64,000 bases of DNA, taken from Myotis daubentonii. Lineage: Eukaryota; Chordata; Mammalia; Chiroptera; Vespertilionidae. The notes beneath the pieces were generated by a model, which saw only the letters and a list, made by a program, of their open reading frames with translations, searched no databases and was not told where the DNA came from. The stretch lies in assembly GCF_963259705.1 (NCBI RefSeq), contig NC_081841.1:114736979-114800978 (forward strand), given 5' to 3'. Shown piece by piece: positions 1 through 11,152 of the stretch; the stretch's first letter is position 1, and the number at the start of each line of letters is the position of its first letter. Made by a program: the position numbers and the translations under genes.

Positions 1-38
1 CCTCTATGTGAAATTTAGTTTTATCATTACCTATAAAA

Positions 39-220
39 CTAGAGGCCCAATGCATGAAATTCATGCAAGAGTAGGCCTTCCATCCCCAGGCTGCCGGCAT
101 CGGCTTCCCCCTGGCATCTGGGATTTGGGCTTTCCTCACAGCCCCGGCTTCATCTGGAAGGTTGTCTGGAAGGACATCTGGTCAAATTAGCATATTATGC
201 TTTTATTATTATAGATAGGC
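39..220 (-). mobile_element. Short non-autonomous Helitron (HeliBat type)
   Basis: Reading the minus strand, the element ends with the hairpin arms TGCATGAATTTCATGCA and then CTAG, the Helitron 3' signature. The other edge has TAGCATATTATGC and TTTTATTATTATAGATAGG, the complement of the usual 5' start. It lies between a host A and a T-rich flank with no target duplication. The outermost 5' base is mutated, so the right edge is good to a base or two. No coding capacity. Confidence 0.85.
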
Positions 221-736
221 ATGCAGCAATGCATTGGTTTTGTTAGGATTAAATAATAATTTAATTATTATTTTTATTACTTAATTTATTATTATTATCA
301 TTATTAATTTAATAGGCCAGGAATGTAGAAAATATTTCTAATGTTAATTATTCCTTTTTTTGTGTTACCTTGAGGAAATGTAGAAAAAGCACACTTAAGA
401 GATCTACATATGATCTTGATTTTGGTATTTTCTATTCTATACTTTTGCATGAGTTTTCTATTATGTCATGGCAAAATTCCAGTGATGTCTACATGCAGTT
501 TTATATTAATAAATAACAGCAACATGAAATATCATTCATGACTTACTAAGTTGACACACTTTCTTCTTTGCTGAAGTAAAAGAAAAAAACAAGCTTCAAC
601 AAGATGAAAATGTTGGTGATAGTGAAATCCAAGGATTTCTGAATTCCCAATTTATTTAACACTTTTTCTATTTTTCTTTTAACTGCCTCAAAACTCTACA
701 CACTACAAAGTCTATTTTTAAAAGCAATTTATGCTG
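221..736. other. AT-rich DNA, no feature recognised
   Basis: Low-complexity TTATT runs near 250-310, then AT-rich single-copy-looking sequence. No open frame of note, no element end, no RNA gene. The end, 720-736, is the left target duplication of the following SINE. Confidence 0.6.
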
Positions 737-1004
737 CTTCCCTAGCTGGTTAGTCTCAGTGGATAGAGCGTCAGCCTTCAGATCAATTCTGATCAAGGGC
801 ATGTACCTTGATTGCAGGCTCCTGCCCAGCCTGAACCCTGGTCAGAGTGCAGGCAGGAGGCAACCAACTGATATGGTTCTCTCTCGTCATTGTTTCTCTC
901 TGTCTTTCCCTCTCTCTTCCACTCTCCCTAAAAATGGAAAACTATCCTTGGGTGAGGATTAACAAAAACAAACAAACAAACAAAAAAATTAAAAATAAAT
1001 AAAT
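737..1004 (+). mobile_element. Ves-type tRNA-derived SINE
   Basis: The 5' part shows the tRNA-like A box (CTCAGTGGATAGAGCGTCAG), then the SINE body with the CTCTCT/CCCTCTCTCTTCC pyrimidine tract and an A-rich CAAA/AAAT tail. It is flanked by a 17-bp target duplication (720-736 and 1005-1021, two mismatches), which fixes both ends. The B box region has diverged, so this is an older copy. Confidence 0.93.
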
Positions 1005-1021
1005 AAAAGCAATCAATGCTG

Positions 1022-1999
1022 TATAATCTGTTAATAATGATGGACATTATAAGATCCAAGAAATTAGAATTTGTCTTTATTTTCATTCAATAACTTGTTG
1101 ATTCCATTGTTTGCCATATTTTATTCATCCATAAGTCATAAATAATATCTTTTCTTGCTTATTTCTTGAAAATACTTAGATTATAAAATAATCTATATAT
1201 AATAAAAACTCACAAATTAGTAAGGTATTGATAATAATCCCTTAGAAAACATTCATATATAAGCAATTACTACATTAAAAGATAAGAAAATATTCTGTTG
1301 TATTGCTGACAAAAATCTGTTGCTATAAAATAATTTGTATGATCTAGCAGAGGTATATATATTATTTTTAACTTCAAACATAAAATTTTAGGGAAGATAT
1401 TACTTAGGTTTTAGAATGTTAAACATATTGCTGGTAGAAGAAATCAGAACACTGTAGAAAAATAAGTTTGGGGCAGTTAGTTTTATAAGGAAACACATAA
1501 AAATCTAAAGTGTCACTAGTTGAACAGTACAAAAATAAATCATTCCTTGTTTTCAAATTTTTATCAATAATCATGCAGCTGTGAACTCCACATGCAGAAT
1601 TTAATCAGTATGTTGGTAGAAAAGTTGTTGATGATGGCATGAATCACTGAGCATGTAAATGATTTAATGGCTAAGAAGACAAAAAGAGGAGACAGGGAAA
1701 AATAAATAATTCAGGACAGACAATTAATGACTAGGGGAAGCCAGTGGCTATGTGGACATAGTTTGTAAATAGCATGAAACGTAATGCTTAAAATATTGTG
1801 CCTACAATTAATTATTGCTGCATCTTTTTGTTCTCAGAGATCATATATTGAATTTGTAATTTTATTATTTCTTATTAATTGATTTTGTGCCTAATTTTGA
1901 CATACTCCTTTAAATTTCTCATAGGATCTCAGTACTAATTATGATCAAGTACTATAAAGTGACTGTGATATACTGTATGATGGTTTCAAGTACAATTAC
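1022..1999. other. AT-rich intergenic DNA
   Basis: About 1 kb of AT-rich sequence without a recognisable repeat, gene or RNA. It holds only short chance open frames. Confidence 0.6.
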
Positions 2000-2106
2000 T
2001 AAAATAATAATTGTTTTTTACTTTATCTTTATTGTTAAAAGTATTACAGATATCCCTTTTTCCCCCCATTGACCCCTCCTAGCAAGCTCTTGCCTATCTC
2101 CTAAGG

Positions 2107-4958
2107 CAGTGATGGTGAACCTTTTGAGCTCGGCGTGTCAAAATTTTGAAAAACCCTAACTTAACTCTGGTGCCGTGTCACATATAGAAATATTCTTTTT
2201 TTTTATATTTGCAACCATAGTAAAAAATAGATTTATATTTTTGATATTTATTTTATATATTTAAATGCCATTTAACAAAGAAAAATCAACCAAAAAATAT
2301 GTATAAAGTGACCAAAAACAGAAAAAACAATGTACATGTAGGAAAAAATAATAATAAAAACAATGATAATCAAATGGTACGAAAACTAGAAATTAGTGAC
2401 TTTTTTGGTGCTGAAGTTTGTCTTCTAATTCTTCGATTGCAGGTTCATACTTGGTGCACTTCAAGGCCAAGCAAGCGCCACTAACTTCATCTGTTAGCCG
2501 GTTTCTTTTGTTCGTTTTAATATTATTTAATGCTGAGAACAAAGTCTCACAAACATATGTTGATGAAAAAATTGTTAGCAAAGCCATCGCTAGATTTTTT
2601 ATGATGCTAAAAGTGTCAGGTACTCTGTTCCAAGCACTCAAAATTTCTTGTTCATAGTTGCACTCTTCTTCATTGTTCAAAGGATTTCGTTCCAGATATT
2701 CAAGTTTCGACCTTAAGTCCACAAACACATGAGTCCAAATGCTACCTTGAAAATCTGCAAGTTTCATCTCTAAATCATCAATTTTCATCCATTGGAAGTT
2801 CTTTAATTCCAAAGTACTGTAAACAACTACACCCAGATACTTAATTATTTTAATGGTCTGTTCTAGGCTTCTAAATTGGTCGAATCTTTCGCTGAACTGT
2901 TCAAATAACGAGTTTACTATATTCTGGTACATAAGTATGGACTCCATTGCACTTGTTGTAGTGGCCTTCTCGAAATACTTTTTTATCCTTTCAAAAGATT
3001 TGATGTATCCAAACACAACGTCAATACTTTTGCCAAAACCTTGTAATTTTAAGTTTAGTTCATTCATATGAACAGAGAGATCTGTAAAAAACATCAAATT
3101 GCTGACCCACTTATGATCATTGATCTGAGGAAAGTTTGCCAGATCCTTATTCTCAATAAATACCGTAATTTCTTCAAAGCACTCCACAAATCGCTCAAGA
3201 ACTTTACCTCGACTCAGCCACCTCACATTATTGAACATCTGTAGTCCACTGTAGGTTGAATCAACTTCCTGTAAAAGTGCAGAAAATTCTCGCTTGTGAA
3301 GGGGTCGAGAAGCTATAAAATTCACAATTTTTGTTACAACTGACATTAAATAATTCAATCCTGAGAATCCCGATTTGGCACACAACACCTCCTGATGGAT
3401 AATGCAATGAAAAGGTACAAGTGGATGTCTAAATAGCTTCCATAAACAATTTCAGGAATCCCACATTTTTTCCCACCATATTTGGTGCCCCATCTGTCAT
3501 GACTGACACAATTTTAGAGATATCAATAGTTAGGTCACTGAATGTTTTTATAACAACCTTACATATTTTGTTTCCTGATGTACTTATTGGCACTGATTCC
3601 AACTTTATCAACTCTTCTCTCATTGTGAGACCATCAGAATATCTAGCAATAATGGCCAACCGAGCATTTGATGTGACATCAGTAGTTTCATCAAGAGACA
3701 ACTATTTAAGTCTTTTTTTAATTGATGTACGTTTTTTTAAGATCTAGTATTCTGTCTTTGATAGTATTTCTACTGAGTGGTAACTCAGAAATTCTTTTAA
3801 TAATATCATCTTTATTTTTCATATCATGAAATAGAGCTGGTACACATCTTAGAAATGTTTCCTTAATAAATTCTCCGTCACTGAGGGCTTTTTCATGCTG
3901 AGCTATGGAGTGAGCAATACAATAACTTGCTGATGTTAACTTTGTAGAGCATCTTACAAATTTAATAATGGAATTTGATTGACTTTTATAGAGGTGTAGC
4001 TGCCTAGAAATGTATTCCTTCCTTTCATCGATACTTTTTTTCAAGAGCTGACAATGATTAGTTTCAAAATGTCTCTTTACATTCCACGTTCTGCTTACTA
4101 CCATTTCATTACACAGTATGAACAATGATCTGTTGTTTCTGTCAACAATCCCGTACATCTCGGTCCCTATGTCTTGAAAGGGTCGGCTACTGCTACTTCC
4201 AATTCCTTTATCATTCAATCTTGCTTTTTTATTTTTTTGATTCTCCATCATAAGGCTGCAAAAATAAATAAATATAAATCACGGCTTTCTTTTTTTTTTT
4301 TTTTATAAAAGGTTGATAGGTTTCTTACCTATTAACTTTTTGCAGTGTTGTTGCACTGACTCCTGGTGCAAAACAATTCAAAGATAGTATGTATAACCAA
4401 CAAATATATGGTGCTGTAATCAATTATCCGACATGCAGAATGTCTCGTCGAGCACTGTTGCACTGTATATCTTTTTCTTCTAACCCTCCCACTCCTGTCT
4501 CCTAATGAACATGGCGATCAAGTGCGTCCGTTTGCCAAATGCACCCGAACGCACGGGAAGCTTACCCAAGGCACATGTTGACAATAATGAGGCTGTTTCC
4601 AGAACTGGACATTTTGTCACTCAAGTAAAATAAAATGTCATTAGTAAAGATTAATCTCTTTCTAGTGCAATTCTTAACCTTTTTATATTAATGTCAATAT
4701 TGGAACAATGTATCTTGGATGTTTTCACTATGTATCTTTGCTACGCAACACCGATGTACATGTTTACATCTGGTTTTAGAATTGCATTATTGATCACGAG
4801 TAATGTGAGTAATAATATTACTCGAGTGATGTCCAACTCTGGCCGTTGTGAGAGACAAATATTTGAATTATGCAATTTTTTGTCTCTGTCGATGTGTGTC
4901 ACCCAAAATGAGTTTGCGTGTCACCTCTGACACGCGTGTCGTAGGTTCTCCATCACTG
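2107..4958 (-). mobile_element. hAT DNA transposon of autonomous size
   Basis: The terminal inverted repeats begin CAGTGATGG and end CCATCACTG, and continue imperfectly inward with GTGTCA/TGACAC. The element is flanked by a perfect 8-bp duplication TCCTAAGG (2099-2106 and 4959-4966), the hAT hallmark. At 2852 bp it is long enough for a full transposase, whose broken frame lies inside on the minus strand. It sits in the 3' UTR of an L1. Confidence 0.95.
2393..4251 (-). pseudogene. hAT-family transposase pseudogene
   Basis: Three minus-strand blocks in different frames form one transposase order: 4251-3718 (177 codons), 3701-3429 and 3388-2393. The first holds a BED-finger-like segment, RTWNVKRHFETNH, in which the first zinc cysteine appears to be phenylalanine. 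The second has the RNase H-fold blocks SLDETTDV and MTDGAPNMVG. The last ends in the hAT C-terminal dimerisation block, VCETLFSALNNIKTNKRNR. Two frame changes and an in-frame stop just before SLDETT break it. The family match is to ZBED/GTF2IRD2-like hAT proteins by general pattern; the exact family is not assigned. The gene is broken but most of its length is preserved, so the element is not ancient. Confidence 0.88.
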
Positions 4959-6007
4959 TCCTAAGGCCTTCACCACACTATTGTCTGCGTACATAGGTTA
5001 TGCATGTATGCATATAAGTTCTTAGGTTAAGGGCATTGGGCTGTTTCCAGATTTTTTTTTTTTTTTAGCCATTAAAAATTGTGCTTCTATGAACATAGTG
5101 GTGCATATATTCTCTCTATTTGGTTTCTCTGGTTTCTTAGGGTATATTCCCAAAAGTTGGATCACTGGGTCAAATGGTATTTCCATATTTATTGTTCTGA
5201 TGACACTCCATACTGTTTTCCATAGTGGTTGCACCAATCTTCTTTCTCACCAGCAGTGTACCAGTGTTCCTTTTTCTCCACATTCTTGCCAGCACTTGTC
5301 ATTTGTTTATGGTAGCCATTCTTACAGGTATGAGATGATACAGGTGTATAGATCAATGGAACAGAACAGAGACCCCAGAAATTGACCCAATCCATTACAC
5401 TAAATTAATATTTGACAAAAGAAGCAAAAGTATAAAATGGAATTAAGATAGTCTCTTCAATAAATGGTGTTGCGGAAAATTGGACGGGAAATGCAAAAAA
5501 ATTAAACTAGACCTCCAACTTACACCATACACAAGAATCAACTCAAAATGGATAAAAGTCTTAAATGTAAATTGTGAAACTATAAAAATCCTAGAAGAAA
5601 ACATAGGCAGCAAAGTATCAGACATCTCTTGTAGCAATGTTTTTTTACAGATACATCTCCTAGAGCAAAGGAAACTAAGGAGAAAATAAACAAATGGGAC
5701 TACATCAAAATTAAAAAAAAATGTTTGCACAGCAAAAGAAACAATCAACAAAATGAAAACAGAGCTAACTCTACAGGAGAGCATATGTGCCAATGATATA
5801 TCTGAGAAGGGGTTGATATCCAAAATATATAAGGAACTCATACAACTTAACAAAAGGAAGACAAACAATCCAAATTTAAAAATGGACAAAGGGCCTAAAT
5901 AGACATTTCTCAAAAGTGGACATACAGGTGACCAAGAGACATATGAAAACATTCTCAAAGTCACTAATCATCGGAGAGACATAAATTAAAACAAGTTAAA
6001 ATAATAA

Positions 6008-6301
6008 GCATTTTTCAGAATACTCCTTTATTTAAGTTCTAAGTTAAATACATGTAAAATAGATAAAAATTGAAAACAAAATTTTAAAATAATTAAGGAA
6101 ACTAGAGAAGGGACTTGGGAACTTGGCAAGAAAATTAAACCATTTATTTTATGTTGAAGTAAATTGTTGAAATAAAAAAAAGAGATGACACAGAGGAAAT
6201 CAGTAATTAAATGGTAGAAAAATCCAGCTTTATTGACAATTACACTAAATGTTAATAAAATAAACATGAGTTCTGTAAGGCAGAACTTGAAACCATGAAT
6301 T
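6008..6301. other. Short AT-rich spacer
   Basis: AT-rich DNA between the inverted L1 and HAL1 copy 1. A 94-codon minus-strand frame here matches nothing I recognise and looks like chance. Confidence 0.55.
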
Positions 6302-6340
6302 AAAAACAACAATATCGGAAATCAGCTTTCCAGGAGAACC

Positions 6341-6351
6341 AAGATGGCGGC
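6341..6351 (+). promoter_or_regulatory. YY1-like site at the HAL1 5' end
   Basis: AAGATGGCGGC matches the YY1 core. It sits at the very start of all three HAL1 copies (also 36001-36011 minus and 38442-38452 plus). In L1 elements a YY1 site at the 5' end positions transcription start, so a promoter role here is inferred by analogy. Confidence 0.6.
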
Positions 6352-7034
6352 ATAGGTTAATGCCGGAGTTTGCTGCTTTGAACAACTACTTCAAAAGTGA
6401 AACCAAAAAACGGAAGGGACATCACCCAGAACCACAGGAACGCTGGCTGAGTGGAAGTCCTACAACTAGGAGGAAAGAGAAACGCACACGGACACTCAGA
6501 GGAGGCGCAGTACTGAAGTCAAATTCTGAGGTGCGGAGTGAGCGGAGCTGGCTGGCGGCGGAGGGCGCGGTCATTGTTTTCAATCGGGAGGGAGTCGCAG
6601 ACTCTGAGCACCAGATCTGGGCGAGTCTTTAGGGACCCAGACTCAAACGGGAGAAGTGGGACTGTCTGGATTCGGTCAGAGCGAGTGCAGCTTTCTCTCC
6701 GAGCTTTGCAGCGGGTGCTGGGACTCAGAGAGGCAGAGCCCCTGGGGACAGGACTGAGAGCCGCCATAACTGCTCTCTCCGGCCCACCCTGTTGATCCTG
6801 TGCGACCCGCCCCTCCCAAGCCCTGCACAGAGGCATTTGCCAGATAGCCTCAGGCAAAGGCTAGATTAGCAGCTCCCTAGAGGACAGAAGTTCTCTCACC
6901 GCTGACACAACTGATTCTCATAGCCACTTGGCCTGGAGGTCAAACCCTCCCTGGAATTAGCTACAACAATCAAGATTTAACTATAAGACTGCGAACAAAG
7001 ACCACTAGGGGGTGCACCAAGGAAGCATAACAAA

Positions 7035-7883
7035 ATGCGGAGACAAAGAAACAGGACAAAATTGTCAAAGGAAGATATAGAGTTCAGAACCACACTTTTA
7101 AGGTCTCTCAAGAACTGTTTAGAAGCTGCCGATAAACTTAATGAGATCTACACGAAAACTAATAAGACCCTCGATCTTATATTGGGGAACCAACTAGAAA
7201 TTAAGCATACACGGACTGAAATAACGAATATTATACAGATGCCCGACAGCAGACCAGAGGAGCGCAAGAATCAAGTCAATGATTTGAAATGCGAGGAAGC
7301 AAAAAACATCCAACCGGAAAAGCAAAATGAAAAAAGAATCCAAAAATGCGAGGATAGTGTAAGGAGCCTCTGGGACAGCTTCAAGCGTACCAACATCAGA
7401 ATTATAGGGGTGCCAGAAGATGAGAGAGAGCAAGATATTGAAAACCTATTTGAAGAAATAATGACAGAAAACTTCCCCCACCTGGTGAAAGAAATGGACT
7501 TACAGGTCCAAGAAGCGTGGAGAACCCCAAACAAAAGGAATCCAAAGAGGACCACACCAAGACACATCATAATTAAAATGCCAAGAGCAAAAGATAAAGA
7601 GAGCATCTTAAAAACAGCAAGAGAAAGAAACTCAGTTACCTACACGGGAGTACCCATACGACTGTCAGCTGATTTCTCAACAGAAACTTTGCAGGCCAGA
7701 AGGGAGTGGCAAGAAATATTCAAAGTGATGAATACCAAGAACCTACAACCAAGATTACTTTATCCAGCAAAGTTATCATTCAGAATTGAAGGTCAGATGA
7801 AGAGCTTCACAGATAAGGAAAAGCTAAAGGAGTTCATCACCACCAAACCAGGATTATATGAAATGCTGAAAGGTATCCTTTAA
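7035..7883 (+). CDS. HAL1 ORF1 protein, RNA-binding (L1 ORF1p family)
   Basis: An uninterrupted 282-codon frame. Residues about 1-110 are charged and predicted to be helical, the place of the L1 trimer coiled coil. About 118-200 is the RRM-like domain (NIRIIGVPEDEREQDIENL). The C-terminal domain follows, with PRHIIIKMPRAKDK and QPRLLYPAKLSFRIEG. L1 ORF1p coats its own RNA in cytoplasmic particles and acts as a nucleic-acid chaperone. At 282 residues it is shorter than the human protein (338), mostly in the coiled coil. The start is the first ATG after the 5' UTR and gives the same N terminus as the copy at 34469-35317 (about 95% identical by eye). With no ORF2, movement would depend on reverse transcriptase from full L1s. 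Confidence 0.92.
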   Translation: MRRQRNRTKLSKEDIEFRTTLLRSLKNCLEAADKLNEIYTKTNKTLDLILGNQLEIKHTRTEITNIIQMPDSRPEERKNQVNDLKCEEAKNIQPEKQNEKRIQKCEDSVRSLWDSFKRTNIRIIGVPEDEREQDIENLFEEIMTENFPHLVKEMDLQVQEAWRTPNKRNPKRTTPRHIIIKMPRAKDKESILKTARERNSVTYTGVPIRLSADFSTETLQARREWQEIFKVMNTKNLQPRLLYPAKLSFRIEGQMKSFTDKEKLKEFITTKPGLYEMLKGIL

Positions 7884-9453
7884 GAAGAGGAAGAGGAAGA
7901 AAAAGGTAAAGATACAAATTATGAACAACAAATATGCATCTATCAACAAGTGAATCTAAGAATCAAGTGAATAAATAATCTGATGAACAGAATGAACTGG
8001 TGATTATAATAGAATCAGGGACATAGAAAGGGAATGGACTGACTATTCTTGGGGGGGAAAGGAGTGTGGGAGATGTGGGAAGAGACTGGACAAAAATCAT
8101 GCACCTATGGATGAGGACAGTGGGTGGGGAGTGAGGGCGGAGGGTGGGGCGGGAACTGGGAGGAGGGGAGTTATGGGGGGGAAAAAAAGAGGAATAAATG
8201 TAATAATCTGAACAATAAAGATTTAATTAAAAAAAAAAGAAAAAAAACAACAATATCAACTCAATATGGTTTCTAAATAAATAAACTTTATTATTTTTTT
8301 TATTTTTTAGAATGGATGCGGTGTTATACACCCAAATTTACACAACTGAAAATGTGTTTCTTCTTTTTCTAAATTTTATTTTATTTTTTAAGGTATTACA
8401 AATAGTAGTACATATGTCTCTTTTTGTTCCCCACTGACCTCCCCCAAGCATCCCTTACCCCGGCACTTGCCCTCGTCCCCTTGGCCCCAGTATCTGTCCC
8501 CTTGCCCCCAGTATCTTGCGTCTGTTGGTTGTGCTTATATGCTTGCATACAAGTCCTTCGGTTGATCTTTTACCGCCCCTCCCCCCAAACCTCCCTTACA
8601 TTCCTCTGTAATTTGACAGTCTGTTCAATGCCTCTTTGCTTCTATTTTTGTGCAACAGTTTGTAATGTTCTTTGTTATCCAAAAACGAGTGAGATCATGT
8701 GCTATTTATCTTTCACTGACTGGCTTATTTCACTTAGCATAATGCTCTCCAGGTCCACTCATGCTGTTGCAAATGGTAAAAGTTTCTTCTTTTTATGGCA
8801 GCATAGTATTCCATTGTGTAGATGTGCCACAATTTTTTAATCTACTCATTTGCTGATGGGCATTTAGGCTGTTTCCAAATCTTAGCTATTGTAAATTGTG
8901 CTGTTATGAACATAGGGTGCATGTATCCTTTCTGATTGGTGTTTCTGTTTTCTTGGGATATAGTCCTAGAGGTGGGATTACTGGGCCAAATGGCAGCTGC
9001 ATTTTTAATTTTTTGAGGAAACACCATATTGTTTTCCACAGTGCCTGCACCAGTCTGCATTCCCACCAGCAGTGAAGGATTCTTTTTTCTCCACATCCTT
9101 TCCAGCACTTGTCATTTGTTGATTTGTTCATGATAGCCATTCTCACAAGTGTGAGATGATACCTCGTTGTTTTGATTTGCATCTCTCAGATGATTAATGA
9201 CTTTGAGCACATTTCCATATGTCTCTTGGCTTTCTAAATGTCTTCTTTTAAAAGGTGTCTATTTAGGTCTGTTGCCCACTTTTTGATTGTGTTGTTTCTT
9301 TTGTTAAGTTGTATGCGTTCCTTGTAAATGTTGGAGATTAAACCCGTATCAGAGATAACATTGGCAAGTATGTTTTCCCATGCAGTGGGCTTTCTTGTCG
9401 TTTTTGTTGATGGTTTCTTTTGCTATGCAGAAGCTTTTTATTTTGATGTAGTC

Positions 9454-9993
9454 CTATTTGTTTATTTTCTCTTTAGTTCCCATTGCCCTAGGAGCTGTAT
9501 CGGTAAAAATATTGCCATGACAAATGTCTGCTATTTTGTTGCCTATGGCTTCTTCTAAGATTTTTATGGTTTCCCCTCTTATTTTTAAGTCCTTTATCCA
9601 TTTTGAGTTTATTTTTGTACATTGTGTAAGTTGGTGGTCTAGTTTCCTTTTTTTGCAAGTATCTGTCCAGTTTTCCCAAAACCATTTATTGAAGAAACAG
9701 TCTTGTCTCCATTGTATGTTCTTGCCTCCTTTGTCAAGTATTAATTGAGCATACTGGCTTGTGTCAATTTCTGGGTTCTCTGTTCTGTTCCACTGGTCTA
9801 TATGTCTGTTCTTGTGCCAGTACCAGACAGTTTTGAGAACAATGGCTTTGTAGTATAGCTTGATATCTGGTATTGTGATCCCTCCAACATTGTTCTTCTT
9901 TCTCAAGATTGCTGCAGCTATTATTAGGGGTATTTTTTTTTTAATTCTAGATGAATTTTTGGAGAATTTTTCTAGGTCTTTGAGGTATGTCAT
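9454..9993 (-). pseudogene. L1 ORF2 C-terminal fragment
   Basis: A 179-codon frame containing [19 protein letters not shown] and the [11 protein letters not shown] block, typical of the ORF2p region downstream of the reverse transcriptase. The endonuclease and catalytic reverse transcriptase are not in this frame, and the upstream part is deleted, so the product is non-functional. Confidence 0.88.
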
Positions 9994-10163
9994 TGGTATA
10001 ATGGGGATCGCTTGTTACGGTCTTCACTTTGAGGTCTATTTTGTCAGATATAAGTATTGCTACCCCAGCTTTTTTTCATTTCCATTTGCCTGATAGACGT
10101 TTTCCCATCTCTTCACTTCCAGTCTGTGTGAGTCCCTTATTCTGAGGTGGGTCTCCTATAGAG

Positions 10164-10164
10164 A

Positions 10165-10217
<53 letters not shown>
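10164..10217. repeat. (TA)n microsatellite
   Basis: About 27 uninterrupted TA units inside the endonuclease-proximal part of the L1. Confidence 0.95.
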
Positions 10218-10218
<1 letters not shown>

Positions 10219-10379
10219 TGTTTTCTTATCCATTCACTCACTTGATGTCTTTTGATTTGAGCATTTAATCCATTTACATTTAATGTTATTATTGATAGGT
10301 ACTTGTTTGTAGCCATTTCTGTACTTTATGCCTGTGTTCCCTCCTCCCTTTCTATTTCTTATTTTTACAGCATTCTGTT

Positions 10380-11152
10380 TAGCATTTCTTGCATTGCTGG
10401 CTTGGTAGTGATAAACTCCCTTAGTTGTTGTTGTTGTTGTTGTTGTTTTTTGTCTGCGAAGCTCCTCATTTCCCCTTCAATTTTGATTGATAGTCTTGTT
10501 GGATAGAGTATTCTTGAATTCAATCCTTTGCTTTGCATCACTTTGTATACCTCCGTCCATTCCCTTCTAGCTTGATGTGTTTCTGTTGAGAAATCATTTG
10601 ATAATCTGATGGGGGATCCTTTGTAGGTAACTCTGCCTCTCTTGAAGCCTTTAAGATTCTCCTTTTGTCGTTAACATTTGCCATTGTAATTATGAGGTGT
10701 CTTGGTGTGGGTCTTTTGGGATTCATCTTGCTTGGGACTCTCTGTACTTGTGTAACTTTTTTCTTCCCCATATCTGGGAAGTTTTCTTTCATTATTTCTT
10801 CAAATACATTTTCTAATCCTTGCTGCTCTTCTTGTCCTTCTGGCAGCTCTATTATACGTATATTACTTTGTTTTGTGTTGCCCCAAAGCTCCCTTAGGTT
10901 CTCCTCCTGATTTTTAATTTTTTTCTCCAGTTGCTGTTCAGATTGAGCTTGTTTCTCTACCTTATCTTCTAACTTACTAATTTGGTACTCTGCTTCTTCT
11001 AGTTTACTGTTGAAACCTTCCATGGTGGTTTTGACTATAGCTATATCACTTTTGATTTCTTCCTGATTTTTGCATAAGTTGATTTTGTCATCCATCCTGT
11101 GTATGAACTTTATATCCATGAATTCTTTTTCTGTCATGTTGCATGCTTCCAC
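10380..11152 (-). pseudogene. L1 ORF1, nearly open, disrupted at the C terminus
   Basis: Open from the ATG at 11152 to 10538 (204 codons). It has a coiled-coil N-terminal half (KLEEAEYQISKLEDKVEKQ), an RRM-like block (NIRIIELPEGQEEQQGLEN) and NPKRPTPRHLIITMANV. After about 10600 the frame is lost and the C-terminal domain continues in another frame. Near 10424-10450 a CAA repeat (sense strand) replaces a short conserved segment just before REFITTKPAMQ. This is the chaperone-type ORF1p family, longer at the N terminus than the HAL1 version. Confidence 0.87.

Larger units (their letters stand above)
2000..6007 (-). mobile_element. L1 insertion with 5' inversion (twin priming), split by a hAT element
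   Basis: The 3' part runs on the minus strand (2011-2106, then 4967-about 5342: 3' UTR and end of ORF2). The more 5' ORF2 segment is inverted (about 5343-5996, plus strand). The two segments meet in L1 coordinates with little loss, as twin priming predicts. The outer ends carry an 11-bp target duplication TAAAATAATAA at 2000-2010 and 5997-6007, which makes it one insertion event. The hAT transposon at 2107-4958 entered later. Reading frames are broken. Confidence 0.85.
6317..8242 (+). mobile_element. HAL1 (half-L1) retrotransposon, copy 1
   Basis: A self-contained non-LTR element: 5' UTR starting near AAGATGGCGGC (6341), one ORF (7035-7883), a G-rich 3' UTR (about 8045-8185), AATAAA at 8214 and an A-rich tail. 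There is no ORF2, which defines half-L1 elements. A 15-bp perfect target duplication AAAAACAACAATATC (6302-6316 and 8243-8257) fixes the ends and indicates a recent insertion. Copy 2 (34114-36019) has the same layout and size. Confidence 0.93.

Noticed and set aside
6028..6312. 94-codon minus-strand frame
   Set aside because: AT-rich chance frame with no motif or conserved neighbour.
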